Positions 8,024 to 15,783 are shown, counted from the first letter of the stretch. The stretch: 31,423 nt of DNA from Clostridium sp. CAG:221 (GCA_000435835.1 FR883387.1:1-31423), one strand, 5' to 3'. Translations and numbers: made by a program. The notes: generated from the letters alone by a model not told the origin.

Positions 8024-8760
8024 TGAGAGAAATAAGTTATAATAAAGACTATGTAAAGCTTGATGGCGGCTTTTATTTTGCACAGGGAGTTTTTGAAACA
8101 ATTTTAATAAAAGAGGAAGCAGTATTTTTAGAAGAACATATAAATAGGCTAAATAAGTCCATAGATATAATGGGTTTAGGAGAGCATATTGATATTGAAT
8201 TTATTAAGAATTTTATAAAGCAAGAAAAACTTAAAAATATAGTATTAAAAATTGTGGTAACAGAAAAGAATATAGTTTTTTCCACAAGAAAAATAAAGTA
8301 TTCTAAGAAAGATTATAAAAATGGATTTAAGCTAAAGCTATCATCTGTTTTAAGAAATCCTACCTCTATGATGACTTATCTTAAGGCATTAAGTTATAAT
8401 GAAAATCTTTATGAGTATAACAAAGCAAATAAAGAAGGATTTAATGAGGTTGTATTTTTAAATATTTATGGAAATATAGCTGAAGGAGCCACTAGCAACA
8501 TATTTATTATCAAGGATAAAAAAATTTATACACCAAAGATAAGCGACGGAATATTACCAGGAGTGGTAAGAAATTGGGTAATAAAAAATTTTAAAGTTTG
8601 TGAAAAACATTTAGATAAAAAAGATTTATACAGTGCAGATGAAGTTTTTATAACTAATTCAATTTTAGGGATAATGAAGATTGTACAATTTGAAGAAAGA
8701 AGCTACAGCACAAGTATGGTAGAAAGAATCAGAAGTGAATATGAGCAATTTATAATTTAG
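8023..8760 (+). CDS. pabC: Aminodeoxychorismate lyase (class IV PLP enzyme)
   Basis: This 245-residue protein belongs to the branched-chain aminotransferase-like PLP fold and releases pyruvate from aminodeoxychorismate to give p-aminobenzoate. Supporting segments are GGFYFAQGVFETI (residues 15-27), the candidate PLP lysine in TYLKALSYNEN (Lys121), NIAEGATSNIF (Glu154) and the ISDGILPGVVR loop. Position directly after pabB, with overlapping stop and start, makes PabC much more likely than a D-amino acid or branched-chain aminotransferase. The protein is somewhat shorter than the E. coli enzyme. GAAGGTG inside the end of pabB serves as ribosome site. Confidence 0.9.
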   Translation: MREISYNKDYVKLDGGFYFAQGVFETILIKEEAVFLEEHINRLNKSIDIMGLGEHIDIEFIKNFIKQEKLKNIVLKIVVTEKNIVFSTRKIKYSKKDYKNGFKLKLSSVLRNPTSMMTYLKALSYNENLYEYNKANKEGFNEVVFLNIYGNIAEGATSNIFIIKDKKIYTPKISDGILPGVVRNWVIKNFKVCEKHLDKKDLYSADEVFITNSILGIMKIVQFEERSYSTSMVERIRSEYEQFII

Positions 8761-8774
8761 GAGGAAATAACGAT

Positions 8775-9329
8775 ATGGATAAGGAAAAGATAATAGCTGG
8801 AGCAAAGCTTATACTTGAAGGAATTGGAGAAGATTTAGAAAGAGAAGGGTTAATAGAAACACCTGAAAGAATTGCTAGAATGTATGAAGAAATATTTTCA
8901 GGATTAGGTAAGGATGCAGAAGAAATTCTATCAAAAACTTTTGAAGTGGAAAATAATGATTTAGTTATCGAAAAAGATATTACATATTTCTCAATGTGCG
9001 AGCATCATATAATACCTTTTTATGGAAAAGCCCATATAGCATATATACCTAGAGGAAGAGTTGCAGGACTTTCAAAGCTAGCAAGAACAGTAGAATTATA
9101 TGCAAAAAAACCACAATTGCAAGAAAGATTAAGCAGTGAGGTAGCAGATGCTATAATGAAATACTTAGATGCAGAAGGCGTAATGGTAGTAGTTGAAGGA
9201 GAGCATATGTGCATGACTATGAGAGGTGTTAAAAAGCCAGGTACAAAAACTGTAACCACATCATATAGAGGTATTTTCAAGGAAGATGCTACATTAAGAA
9301 GAGAAGTTATGATGCTGCTTCAAAAGTAG
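8775..9329 (+). CDS. folE: GTP cyclohydrolase I
   Basis: FolE converts GTP to 7,8-dihydroneopterin triphosphate, the first step of the pterin branch. The 184-residue length is normal for the type IA enzyme. Zinc ligands are visible: Cys75 and His78 in SMCEHHIIPFYG, and Cys146 in GEHMCMTMRGV. The segments AYIPRGRVAGLSKLAR and KKPQLQERL are family hallmarks. The ribosome site AGGAGGAAAT begins at the pabC stop codon, and the gap to the next gene is eight bases. This is the point where the operon turns from p-aminobenzoate to pterin synthesis. Confidence 0.97.
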   Translation: MDKEKIIAGAKLILEGIGEDLEREGLIETPERIARMYEEIFSGLGKDAEEILSKTFEVENNDLVIEKDITYFSMCEHHIIPFYGKAHIAYIPRGRVAGLSKLARTVELYAKKPQLQERLSSEVADAIMKYLDAEGVMVVVEGEHMCMTMRGVKKPGTKTVTTSYRGIFKEDATLRREVMMLLQK

Positions 9330-9337
9330 GTAGATGT

Positions 9338-9811
9338 ATGGAAAGAGTTAATAAGATATTTAATAGTACCATTTATAAGGATTATTTAAATAGGTTAGAA
9401 GCATATGAAGAAAAAAGAGAGTTTTGTAGACATAACCTAGAACATTTCTTAGATATGTCCAGAATAGCTTATATGATGGTTTTAGAAAAAAATTTACAAT
9501 ATTCAAAGGAAGTTATTTATGTCATTGGCCTTTTACATGATATTGGTAGGGTAGAGCAGTATGAAAAAGGAATTGGTCATCATATTGCAAGTTTTAATAT
9601 AGCTAAAGAAATACTTAAGGATATAGATTTTAAAGAAGAAGAAAAAACAATGATTTTAGAAGCAATTATAAATCATAGAAATTGTGAAAGTAATGATTTA
9701 AATGCTATTATTTATAAAAGCGATAAGCTTTCAAGGGCATGCTATAAATGTAAAGCCGCTAAGGAGTGTAATTGGCCTCTAGAAAAAAGAAATTTAGAGA
9801 TAAAGTACTAA
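9338..9811 (+). CDS. HD-domain phosphohydrolase of the folate operon
   Basis: A 157-residue protein with an HD metal-dependent phosphohydrolase domain: RHNLEHFLDM (His32/His36), GLLHDIGRVEQY (the HD pair His67-Asp68), GHHIAS (His81, His82), INHR (His113) and YKSDKLSRACYKC (Asp129). The C-terminus carries a cysteine group, Cys135-x2-Cys138-x5-Cys144, that could bind metal. It lies between folE and folP in a tightly packed operon. Established folate synthesis needs a phosphatase to convert dihydroneopterin triphosphate to dihydroneopterin, and no Nudix enzyme and no separate aldolase-type gene other than folB is present here. This protein is a plausible candidate for that step, but that is inference; a nucleotide role is also possible. 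The ribosome site is weak (AGGTAG). Confidence 0.85.
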   Translation: MERVNKIFNSTIYKDYLNRLEAYEEKREFCRHNLEHFLDMSRIAYMMVLEKNLQYSKEVIYVIGLLHDIGRVEQYEKGIGHHIASFNIAKEILKDIDFKEEEKTMILEAIINHRNCESNDLNAIIYKSDKLSRACYKCKAAKECNWPLEKRNLEIKY

Positions 9812-9829
9812 GGTTTAGGGGGAAAAGTT

Positions 9830-10639
9830 TTGAAAATTAGAAATACTGAATTTAACTTTGGTGAAAGAACATATATTATGGGGATACTTAATGTTACTCC
9901 AGATTCATTTTCTGATGGAGGAAAATTCAATGAAATAGAAGCTGCATTAATGCAAGTGAGAAAACTTGTTGCTGATGGAGCAGATATAATTGATATCGGT
10001 GGAGAATCTACTAGACCAGGTGCAAAAGCTGTTTCTATTGAAGAGGAAATAAGTAGAGTTGTTCCAGTTATTGAAGCTATAAGAAAAGAAATGGATGTAG
10101 TTATTTCTATTGATACTTATAATAGTGATACAGCAGAAGCAGCCATAAAAGCTGGTGCAGATATAATTAATGATGTATGGGGCTTTAAAAAGGATGAAGC
10201 TATGGCAAAGATAGCAGCCAAGTATAATGTACCATGCATATTAATGCACAACAGAATAGCTAAACCATATGTAGATTTAGAAAAAGAGTTTATTAGCGAT
10301 TTAAAAGAAAGTATAGATATTGCTTTAGAGGCAGGGGTAAAGAAAGAAAATATAATATTAGATCCAGGTATAGGTTTTGCTAAGACATATGAAGAAAATC
10401 TTATGGTGATGAATAACTTAAAATGGATTAAGGATATGGGATATCCAGTACTTCTTGCAACTTCAAGAAAATCAATGATAGGCATAGCATTAGATTTACC
10501 AGTGGATCAAAGACTAGAAGGAACCCTTGCCACAACAGTAATAGGAATAATGGCTGGCTGTGAAATCATTAGAGTTCATGATGTTTTAGAAAATAAGAGG
10601 GTATGTATAATGACAGATACAATCCTTAGAGCAAAGTAA
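9830..10639 (+). CDS. folP: Dihydropteroate synthase
   Basis: FolP joins p-aminobenzoate to hydroxymethyl-dihydropterin pyrophosphate and is the sulfonamide target. The 269-residue TIM-barrel protein shows IMGILNVTPDSFSDGG (residues 16-31), IIDIGGESTRPGA (53-65), VISIDTYN, IINDVWG, IILDPGIGFAKT, LLATSRKSMIG and the final IRVHDV. Translation begins at TTG (9830), six bases after AGGGGGAA (9817-9824). It unites the two branches encoded upstream (pab) and around it (folE, folB/K). Confidence 0.97.
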   Translation: MKIRNTEFNFGERTYIMGILNVTPDSFSDGGKFNEIEAALMQVRKLVADGADIIDIGGESTRPGAKAVSIEEEISRVVPVIEAIRKEMDVVISIDTYNSDTAEAAIKAGADIINDVWGFKKDEAMAKIAAKYNVPCILMHNRIAKPYVDLEKEFISDLKESIDIALEAGVKKENIILDPGIGFAKTYEENLMVMNNLKWIKDMGYPVLLATSRKSMIGIALDLPVDQRLEGTLATTVIGIMAGCEIIRVHDVLENKRVCIMTDTILRAK

Positions 10640-10648
10640 GGAGAATAG

Positions 10649-11464
10649 ATGGATAAGATATATTTAAAAAACATAGAGATTTTTGCTAACCATGGAGTGT
10701 TTCAAGAAGAAAAAACTTTAGGTCAGAAATTTATATTATCACTAGAATTATCTTTAGATTTTAGTAAAGCTGCTAAAAATGGTGATTTAAGTGCTTCAGT
10801 GCATTACGGAGAGTTATGTCACAATGTTGAAAAAGTATTTAATGGAGAGGTTTGTGACTTATTAGAAACTTTAGTATATAAAATAGGAGCATATGTCCTT
10901 GATACTTATGAAGTGGTAAAGAAAGTTAAGGTATCATTAAAGAAGCCATGGGCGCCAATAGGAAGACATTTAGATTATGCAGCAGTGGAAACTACCATTG
11001 CTCGTCATAAGGCTTATATAGCATTAGGCAGCAATATGGGCAATAAAGAGAAATATATTAGAAAAGCCATAGAAAAGATTAGTGAGCTAGAAGGAACAAA
11101 AGTTACAAAGGAATCGGAGCTTTTAGTAACTAAGCCTTGGGGTAAGGAAGATCAAGAAGACTTCTTAAATGCCGTAATAGAAGTGGAAACATATCTAAAG
11201 CCAAATGAATTAATGGCTGAACTTCTAAATATAGAAAGCTTATTAGAGAGAAAGAGAGAAATCAAGTGGGGACCAAGAACCATAGATTTAGATATAATAC
11301 TATTTGATGATTTAGTAAGCAATGATGAGTTTGTCATATTGCCTCATCCGCTGATGCATTTAAGAGAATTTGTTCTACAGCCTCTTTGTGAGATAGCTCC
11401 ATATGCAATTCATCCTTTAAAAAATAAGAGAGCTTTTGAACTACTAGAAAAAATTAAAAATTAA
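10649..11464 (+). CDS. folBK: Bifunctional dihydroneopterin aldolase / HPPK
   Basis: A fusion of two consecutive enzymes. Residues 1-118 are FolB, dihydroneopterin aldolase: FANHGVFQEEKTLGQKF (Glu21/22) and VSLKKPWAP (Lys98/99). Residues 120-271 are FolK, 6-hydroxymethyl-7,8-dihydropterin pyrophosphokinase: AYIALGSNMGNKEKYI, TKPWGKEDQEDFLNAVIEV, the signature GPRTIDLDIILFDD (208-221, metal ligands Asp213 and Asp215) and LPHPLMHLREFVLQPL. FolB-FolK fusions are known in clostridia and other Firmicutes. It ends the folate operon, followed by a terminator whose stem starts ten bases after the stop. Confidence 0.96.
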   Translation: MDKIYLKNIEIFANHGVFQEEKTLGQKFILSLELSLDFSKAAKNGDLSASVHYGELCHNVEKVFNGEVCDLLETLVYKIGAYVLDTYEVVKKVKVSLKKPWAPIGRHLDYAAVETTIARHKAYIALGSNMGNKEKYIRKAIEKISELEGTKVTKESELLVTKPWGKEDQEDFLNAVIEVETYLKPNELMAELLNIESLLERKREIKWGPRTIDLDIILFDDLVSNDEFVILPHPLMHLREFVLQPLCEIAPYAIHPLKNKRAFELLEKIKN

Positions 11465-11474
11465 AAATGAAAAG

Positions 11475-11515
11475 TTAAAGTTGAAGTTCTTAGAGTGAGC
11501 TTCAACTTTAATTTT
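11475..11515. terminator. Bidirectional terminator between folBK and the lipoprotein gene
   Basis: TTAAAGTTGAAG (11475-11486) pairs perfectly with CTTCAACTTTAA (11500-11511) and is followed by TTTT. It serves the folate operon on the plus strand. The facing minus-strand lipoprotein gene ends inside it at 11508. Confidence 0.85.
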
Positions 11516-12005
11516 GTAATTTACATTTTTCATTTGCAACGTATACGCAAAAATCATAAATATTATTACGTGCATCAACATTCTTTGTACTGTCAATAAT
11601 ATCTTCTTGAAAGGAACCATCGTAAGGATGAATTGTATCTAACTCTGTAGAATAGGCATTAATAATATATTTTGAGCTACCTAAGGAAATAATAAGCCTA
11701 TATTGTGGTTTGCTTTTCTTATATTTATCAGGAAGTTCAGTTAAATAATTTTCTGTACGTAAAGAAGTAAGGAAGGATTCAGCAATGTCATAATCTTCTT
11801 TAGGTACATCATAATATTTATATAAAACACAATCAAATACTTGCAATGTAAATGAAGGATTTTCCTTAAGTTTGCTATATAGTTCATCTGAATAATAGTA
11901 TGTAGTAGGCTTGGTTTCGAAAGTTATATATTTAGGATCATCTAAAAAGCAACCACATAAAATAAAACAAATGAAAATTGTAAATACTAATTTTATATAT
12001 TTCAT
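11508..12005 (-). CDS. Putative lipoprotein of unknown function
   Basis: I do not recognise the family. The protein has a basic start, a hydrophobic stretch and a lipobox L-C-G-C with the lipid-anchored cysteine at residue 19, so it should be a membrane lipoprotein exposed at the cell surface. The mature part of about 145 residues is hydrophilic and tyrosine-rich, with PTTYYYSDELYSKLKE near the start. I place the start at 12005, not at the longer frame at 12017, because GGAGG lies 5-7 bases before this second ATG and inside the longer frame. The gene stands alone on the minus strand, convergent with the folate operon. Confidence 0.72.
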   Translation of the reverse strand: MKYIKLVFTIFICFILCGCFLDDPKYITFETKPTTYYYSDELYSKLKENPSFTLQVFDCVLYKYYDVPKEDYDIAESFLTSLRTENYLTELPDKYKKSKPQYRLIISLGSSKYIINAYSTELDTIHPYDGSFQEDIIDSTKNVDARNNIYDFCVYVANEKCKLQN

Positions 12006-12087
12006 TATATCCTCCATAATAAAAGTTCTATTTATATTTATTAGATATTAAGTATATTTAGAACAGATTTATTTCAGTTAAATAAAG

Positions 12088-12123
12088 AGGAGCTATACTT
12101 AATACAAGGTATAGTTCCTTTTT
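12088..12123. terminator. Hairpin terminator between two minus-strand genes
   Basis: AGGAGCTATAC (12088-12098) pairs with GTATAGTTCCT (12109-12119) with one G-U pair. The plus strand has a T run after it and the minus strand a weaker one (CTCTTTATTT). It probably ends the membrane protein gene at 12142-12540. Confidence 0.65.
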
Positions 12124-12141
12124 ATACGATTTTTTCAGATG

Positions 12142-12540
12142 TTATTCATCAACTTGTTTAACCATGCATATAAGGAAACCTACTGTGGTTAATAGAAGAT
12201 TTCTTATATCAGCTGTTGCTGGTGTGTTTTGATTAATAGGAAGCCAAGTCATTAAAATTATTGCTCCTAAAGTTATAAAAGATATAAAACCTGCAAAGTA
12301 TATCTGGCTATTATAATTAACTATATTAAAGTGATTTTTACACTGATGACCAAAAAAATATCCGAAAATTGATGACATTGCTGAGCGAATGGTTACTTCA
12401 GAAGGGGAGGAACCCTCTAAATTAAATAACATTACGCAGATAGTCTGAATTAAACAAACAGTAGCTAATACTAATAAAATTTTTGCTGAGTTATTTAATT
12501 TAGATAATGTGATTAAGACTTTTACTGTGAATTTTTTCAT
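12142..12540 (-). CDS. Small three-span membrane protein of unknown function
   Basis: A 132-residue protein with hydrophobic segments at about residues 19-40, 79-99 and 110-127, so probably three membrane spans. A conserved-looking cytosolic or periplasmic loop, SSPSEVTIRSAMSSIFGYFFG, lies between spans one and two. I recognise no enzyme motif. AGGATG precedes the ATG at seven bases. It is divergent from the pyruvate kinase-like gene, and a perfect 11-base inverted repeat lies between them (12569-12595), which could control either gene. Confidence 0.7.
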   Translation of the reverse strand: MKKFTVKVLITLSKLNNSAKILLVLATVCLIQTICVMLFNLEGSSPSEVTIRSAMSSIFGYFFGHQCKNHFNIVNYNSQIYFAGFISFITLGAIILMTWLPINQNTPATADIRNLLLTTVGFLICMVKQVDE

Positions 12541-12568
12541 GGTACTACATCCTAAATTAAATATATAT

Positions 12569-12595
12569 AAATAACATAAGAAAATTATGTTATTT
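12569..12595. promoter_or_regulatory. Perfect inverted repeat, candidate operator
   Basis: AAATAACATAA (12569-12579) and TTATGTTATTT (12585-12595) are exact complements around five bases. The site lies between divergent genes. Its right end overlaps the -35 box of the promoter at 12594-12622 by two bases, as a repressor operator would. It has no T tract and little GC, so it is not a terminator. Confidence 0.5.
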
Positions 12596-12622
12596 GTTAA
12601 TATAATATGTTGAGAGTATATA
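12594..12622 (+). promoter_or_regulatory. Promoter of the pyruvate kinase-like gene
   Basis: TTGTTA (12594-12599), 17 bases, TATATA (12617-12622). The gene's ribosome site AGAGG lies at 12688-12692. Confidence 0.55.
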
Positions 12623-12697
12623 AAATGTGAATATAAAAGGAATAAAAAAAAATAAAAGTAATAAAATTAAATAGAATAATAGCATAAAGAGGTTATG

Positions 12698-13717
12698 ATG
12701 AAAATTATAGCTACTATAGGGCCAAGCTCCATGAAGAGTCAGGTCTTAAGACAGTTAATTACCTCAGGATTAGAAAGCATTAGATTGAATTTTTCACATT
12801 TTCATGATGAAGAATTTGATAAGATAGTAGCAGAAGTACGAAATAGTAACAAGAAGGTTGAAATAATAGGAGATTTACGGGGACGTAAAGTAAGAGTAAG
12901 TGAAATAGTCTTTTCAACCTATAAGATACATATGGAAGATATAGTATATTTTTGTGGAGAAGATATGTATAATTATTTATTAAAAGATAAAAGAATTTTA
13001 AAGAACTTAATTCCTCTTAATATTAATAGTAAGAATATAAATAAATATAAAGTAAATAAAATATCTATGAAAGATGATACCATGAATTTTGAGGTATTAG
13101 ACCAAAGTAAAGGTATAATTAAAGCACGAGTATTAAATGAAGGAATAATCAGAGGTGGAAAAGGATGCAATATTCCTTCACTAGCTATGGATGGAGGGAA
13201 ATTAAGTACATTAGATAAAGAAAGTATAATATGGGCATTGAATCATGACATCCATAGCTTTTGTCAATCTTATGTGGAAAGCAAAAAAGATATTATAGAG
13301 CTAAAAGAGTTTGTGGAAAAAAATAATAAAAGTAGCAAAGATATACTGTATTATGGTAAGGTTGAAACAAAAAAAGGAATTAATAATATAGAAGAAATTT
13401 GTGAAAATGTAGATGGAATTATAATTGCAAGAGGAGATTTAATGCCGGAATGTGGAATTAAGGATGCCGTAAAAAATCAACACATAGCTATAAATAAGCT
13501 AAAAGAAAAAGGTTATGAAGACAAAATAATTATGGCAACTCATTTATTAGATAGCATGATTAAAGGTAATAGAGCAAGATATACAGAAGTAGAGAGTATA
13601 TTTAGTTTTATAGTAAATGGAATCAATGGTTTTTTATTAGCAGGGGAGACATCTATAGGGAAACACCCAGTGGAGACCTTTTTATTTTTAAAAAGTCTTA
13701 TAGAATATTATAATTAA
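12698..13717 (+). CDS. Short, diverged pyruvate kinase paralogue
   Basis: The protein (339 residues) aligns by eye with the A and B domains of pyruvate kinase but lacks the roughly 120-residue C-terminal regulatory domain of the usual 470-residue enzyme. Retained features are IATIGPSS, IRLNFSH (Arg29, Asn31, Ser33), KVET (Lys221, Glu223), IIARGDL (Asp247), MATHLLDSM (Thr281) and the end motif GFLLAGETSIGKHPVE. Changed features include GDLRGRKVRV where LDTKGPEIR is usual, and SFCQSYVESKKD for SFVRxxxD. It may be a catalytically altered or unregulated paralogue; activity cannot be judged. The second ATG is chosen because AGAGG lies five bases before it. The nearest upstream in-frame ATG is 12695. 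Confidence 0.78.
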   Translation: MKIIATIGPSSMKSQVLRQLITSGLESIRLNFSHFHDEEFDKIVAEVRNSNKKVEIIGDLRGRKVRVSEIVFSTYKIHMEDIVYFCGEDMYNYLLKDKRILKNLIPLNINSKNINKYKVNKISMKDDTMNFEVLDQSKGIIKARVLNEGIIRGGKGCNIPSLAMDGGKLSTLDKESIIWALNHDIHSFCQSYVESKKDIIELKEFVEKNNKSSKDILYYGKVETKKGINNIEEICENVDGIIIARGDLMPECGIKDAVKNQHIAINKLKEKGYEDKIIMATHLLDSMIKGNRARYTEVESIFSFIVNGINGFLLAGETSIGKHPVETFLFLKSLIEYYN

Positions 13718-13795
13718 GTAAATTTTGTTATATTTATAATAACACCATCTTAAATGATATAAAAAACCATTTTTAAAAATAATTAATAACTTATA

Positions 13796-13824
13796 TTGCA
13801 AAGTGTGGACTAAGGTAGTATAAT
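13796..13824 (+). promoter_or_regulatory. Sigma-A promoter
   Basis: TTGCAA (13796-13801), a 17-base spacer and perfect TATAAT (13819-13824), 44 bases before the small membrane protein gene. It shows that this gene has its own transcript. Confidence 0.75.
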
Positions 13825-13867
13825 ATATTCAACAGATAAGAAAAAATGGAGAGTTGAGGTTGTTTTA

Positions 13868-14137
13868 ATGAATGGAAGTTTAAGAAGTATATTATCTTTG
13901 GCAATAATGATAGCCATATTAGTTATAATAATTAGATTTGTAAGTTTTATGTTACCATATGTATTAGTAGCAGCTTTAGTAATTTTTATATATAGAAAGA
14001 TTAAAGTGATATTGGCACATAAGAAAGAAGGTAATGAAAAGGCAAGCGTATATACAACAAAACCATCAGAGGAAGAAAACCCATTTGATTCAGAAAATGG
14101 AGAAGTAATAGATGTAGATTATAAAGATGTAAAATAG
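13868..14137 (+). CDS. Small membrane-anchored protein of unknown function
   Basis: An 89-residue protein. Residues 6-43 are almost wholly hydrophobic (one long or two short membrane spans), then a short basic stretch (RKIKVILAHKK) and a hydrophilic, acidic tail ending GEVIDVDYKDVK. The charge pattern suggests the tail is cytosolic. No known domain is recognised. The start is weakly supported by GAGG about nine bases upstream. It has its own strong promoter and terminator, so it is a real single-gene unit. Confidence 0.72.
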   Translation: MNGSLRSILSLAIMIAILVIIIRFVSFMLPYVLVAALVIFIYRKIKVILAHKKEGNEKASVYTTKPSEEENPFDSENGEVIDVDYKDVK

Positions 14138-14138
14138 T

Positions 14139-14165
14139 AAAATCAGCTGAAAAGCTGATTTTTTT
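14139..14165 (+). terminator. Terminator of the small membrane protein gene
   Basis: AAAATCAGCT (14139-14148), loop GAAA, AGCTGATTTT (14153-14162), then a T run. The stem begins one base after the stop codon. Confidence 0.88.
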
Positions 14166-14273
14166 ATTTTAGAGCAAATTTAAAAGATTTTGCAAGAAAT
14201 AAAAAACAAATTGCAAAAAATATCTTAAAAACATTAATAAGGTAATAAAAAATAAAAAATATGAAGGAAATCT

Positions 14274-14302
14274 TTGCTAATGCTACAAAATAAATGTATA
14301 AT
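14274..14302 (+). promoter_or_regulatory. Sigma-A promoter of the isocitrate dehydrogenase gene
   Basis: TTGCTA (14274-14279), 17 bases, perfect TATAAT (14297-14302). A second TATAAT at 14316-14321 has no partner -35. Confidence 0.7.
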
Positions 14303-14344
14303 AAATACATAATTGTATAATAAAGAAAATAAGGGGGCGTATTT

Positions 14345-15553
14345 ATGAGCAAGATAAAAATGATTAATCCATTGGTGGAAATGGATGGAGATGAAATGAC
14401 TAGAATAATATGGGGCATCATTAAAGAAGAGTTATTAAATCCTTTTATAGAATTAAAAACAGAATATTATGATTTAGGATTAAAATATAGAAATGAAACA
14501 GATGACAGGGTTACTGTAGAAGCGGCTAATGCTATTAAAAAATATGGTGTAGGTGTCAAATGTGCAACAATAACTCCAAATAAAGATAGGGTAAAAGAAT
14601 ATAACTTAAAAGAAATGTGGAAGAGTCCTAATGGGACAATAAGGGCTATTCTAGACGGAACAGTATTTAGAAGTCCTATAACTATAGATTCTATCAAGCC
14701 ATATGTTAGAACATGGCAAGAGCCAATAACCATTGCAAGACATGCGTATGGCGATATATATAAAGATGTAGAGATGAAAATTTCAGGTTCAGGGAAGGCG
14801 AAACTTGTATTTGAAGATAGCAATGGAGAAGTAAGTGAAGAACTTATCCATGATTTTCATGAAGAAGGAATTGTTATGGCAATGCATAATAAGAAAAATT
14901 CTATAGAAAGCTTTGCTAGGAGTTGCTTTAATTATGCTATAGATACTAAGCAAGATTTATGGTTTTCTGCCAAGGATACAATTTCTAAAAAATATGACCA
15001 TACTTTTAAAGATATATTTGCTGAAATTTATGAAAAGGAATATAAAGAAAGATTTGATAGCCTTGGAATAGAGTATTTTTATACTTTAATTGATGATGCA
15101 GTTGCAAGAGTTATAAAGTCAAAAGGTGGATTCATATGGGCACTTAAAAATTATGATGGTGATGTAATGAGTGATATGATAGCAACAGCTTTTGGATCAT
15201 TAGCTATGATGACTTCCGTTCTTGTTTCACCAGAAGGGTATTATGAATATGAAGCAGCTCACGGTACTGTACAAAGACATTATTACAATTATTTAAAGGG
15301 CATAAGCACTTCAACTAACTCCATAGCTACAATTTTTGCTTGGAGCGGTGCCTTAAGAAAAAGAGGAGAAATGGACGGACTAAGAGACCTTGTTACTTTT
15401 GCTGATAATTTAGAAAAAGCATCTATTGATACCATAAATGAAGGTGTCATGACTAAAGACTTGGCACTTCTTACAGAGTTAAAAGATGTACAAATTACTG
15501 ATACAGAAGGCTTTATTAAGGCTATAAGAGAAAGATTGGAAAGATTACTATAA
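14345..15553 (+). CDS. icd: NADP-dependent isocitrate dehydrogenase, eukaryote-like class
   Basis: This 402-residue enzyme oxidises isocitrate to 2-oxoglutarate with NADP. It belongs to the homodimeric class best known from eukaryotes, not the E. coli class: VEMDGDEMTRIIW at the start, Thr77, Ser94 and Asn96 in KSPNGTIRAILDGTVFRSPI, Arg132 in ITIARHAYGD, NYDGDVMSD (metal ligands Asp273 and Asp277) and HGTVQRHYY, whose Arg-His pair contacts the NADP phosphate. The numbering nearly matches human IDH1. GGGGGCG precedes the ATG. No citrate synthase or aconitase gene adjoins it; its likely job is making 2-oxoglutarate for glutamate. The glutaminase gene is 2.7 kb downstream, but no operon links them. 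Confidence 0.95.
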   Translation: MSKIKMINPLVEMDGDEMTRIIWGIIKEELLNPFIELKTEYYDLGLKYRNETDDRVTVEAANAIKKYGVGVKCATITPNKDRVKEYNLKEMWKSPNGTIRAILDGTVFRSPITIDSIKPYVRTWQEPITIARHAYGDIYKDVEMKISGSGKAKLVFEDSNGEVSEELIHDFHEEGIVMAMHNKKNSIESFARSCFNYAIDTKQDLWFSAKDTISKKYDHTFKDIFAEIYEKEYKERFDSLGIEYFYTLIDDAVARVIKSKGGFIWALKNYDGDVMSDMIATAFGSLAMMTSVLVSPEGYYEYEAAHGTVQRHYYNYLKGISTSTNSIATIFAWSGALRKRGEMDGLRDLVTFADNLEKASIDTINEGVMTKDLALLTELKDVQITDTEGFIKAIRERLERLL

Positions 15554-15615
15554 ATCCTTATGTGTAAAATAGCTTCTCCTTACACAAAATAATTTATGTA
15601 AGAGGAGGGATTATC

Positions 15616-15783
15616 ATGGCACATAAGAATAATAAAAATTCAAAAAATAATAAAAAATCTGGTCAAAAGACTAGAGCAGAATTAAGAAAGATGAAAACAG
15701 AAACAGCAAATGAAGTAGGATTTTCCAAAGAATCAAGAAAGCTAGGCAAGGATAAGCCAAGAGATGAAAATAAACAAGCTTAG
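15616..15783 (+). CDS. Tiny basic protein, weakly like small acid-soluble spore proteins
   Basis: A 55-codon gene behind a very strong ribosome site (GAGGAGGGA, 15602-15610). The N-terminal third is Asn/Lys repeats (MAHKNNKNSKNNKKSGQK). The middle, RAELRKMKTETANEVGFS, resembles the first helix of alpha/beta-type small acid-soluble spore proteins (KMKxEIANELG pattern), but the DNA-binding second half of that family is missing and the tail is charged (KLGKDKPRDENKQA). It may be a minor spore or nucleic-acid-binding protein; this is a weak call. There is no clear vegetative promoter in the 62 bases after icd, where a 7-base hairpin (15561-15586) lies. Confidence 0.6.
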   Translation: MAHKNNKNSKNNKKSGQKTRAELRKMKTETANEVGFSKESRKLGKDKPRDENKQA

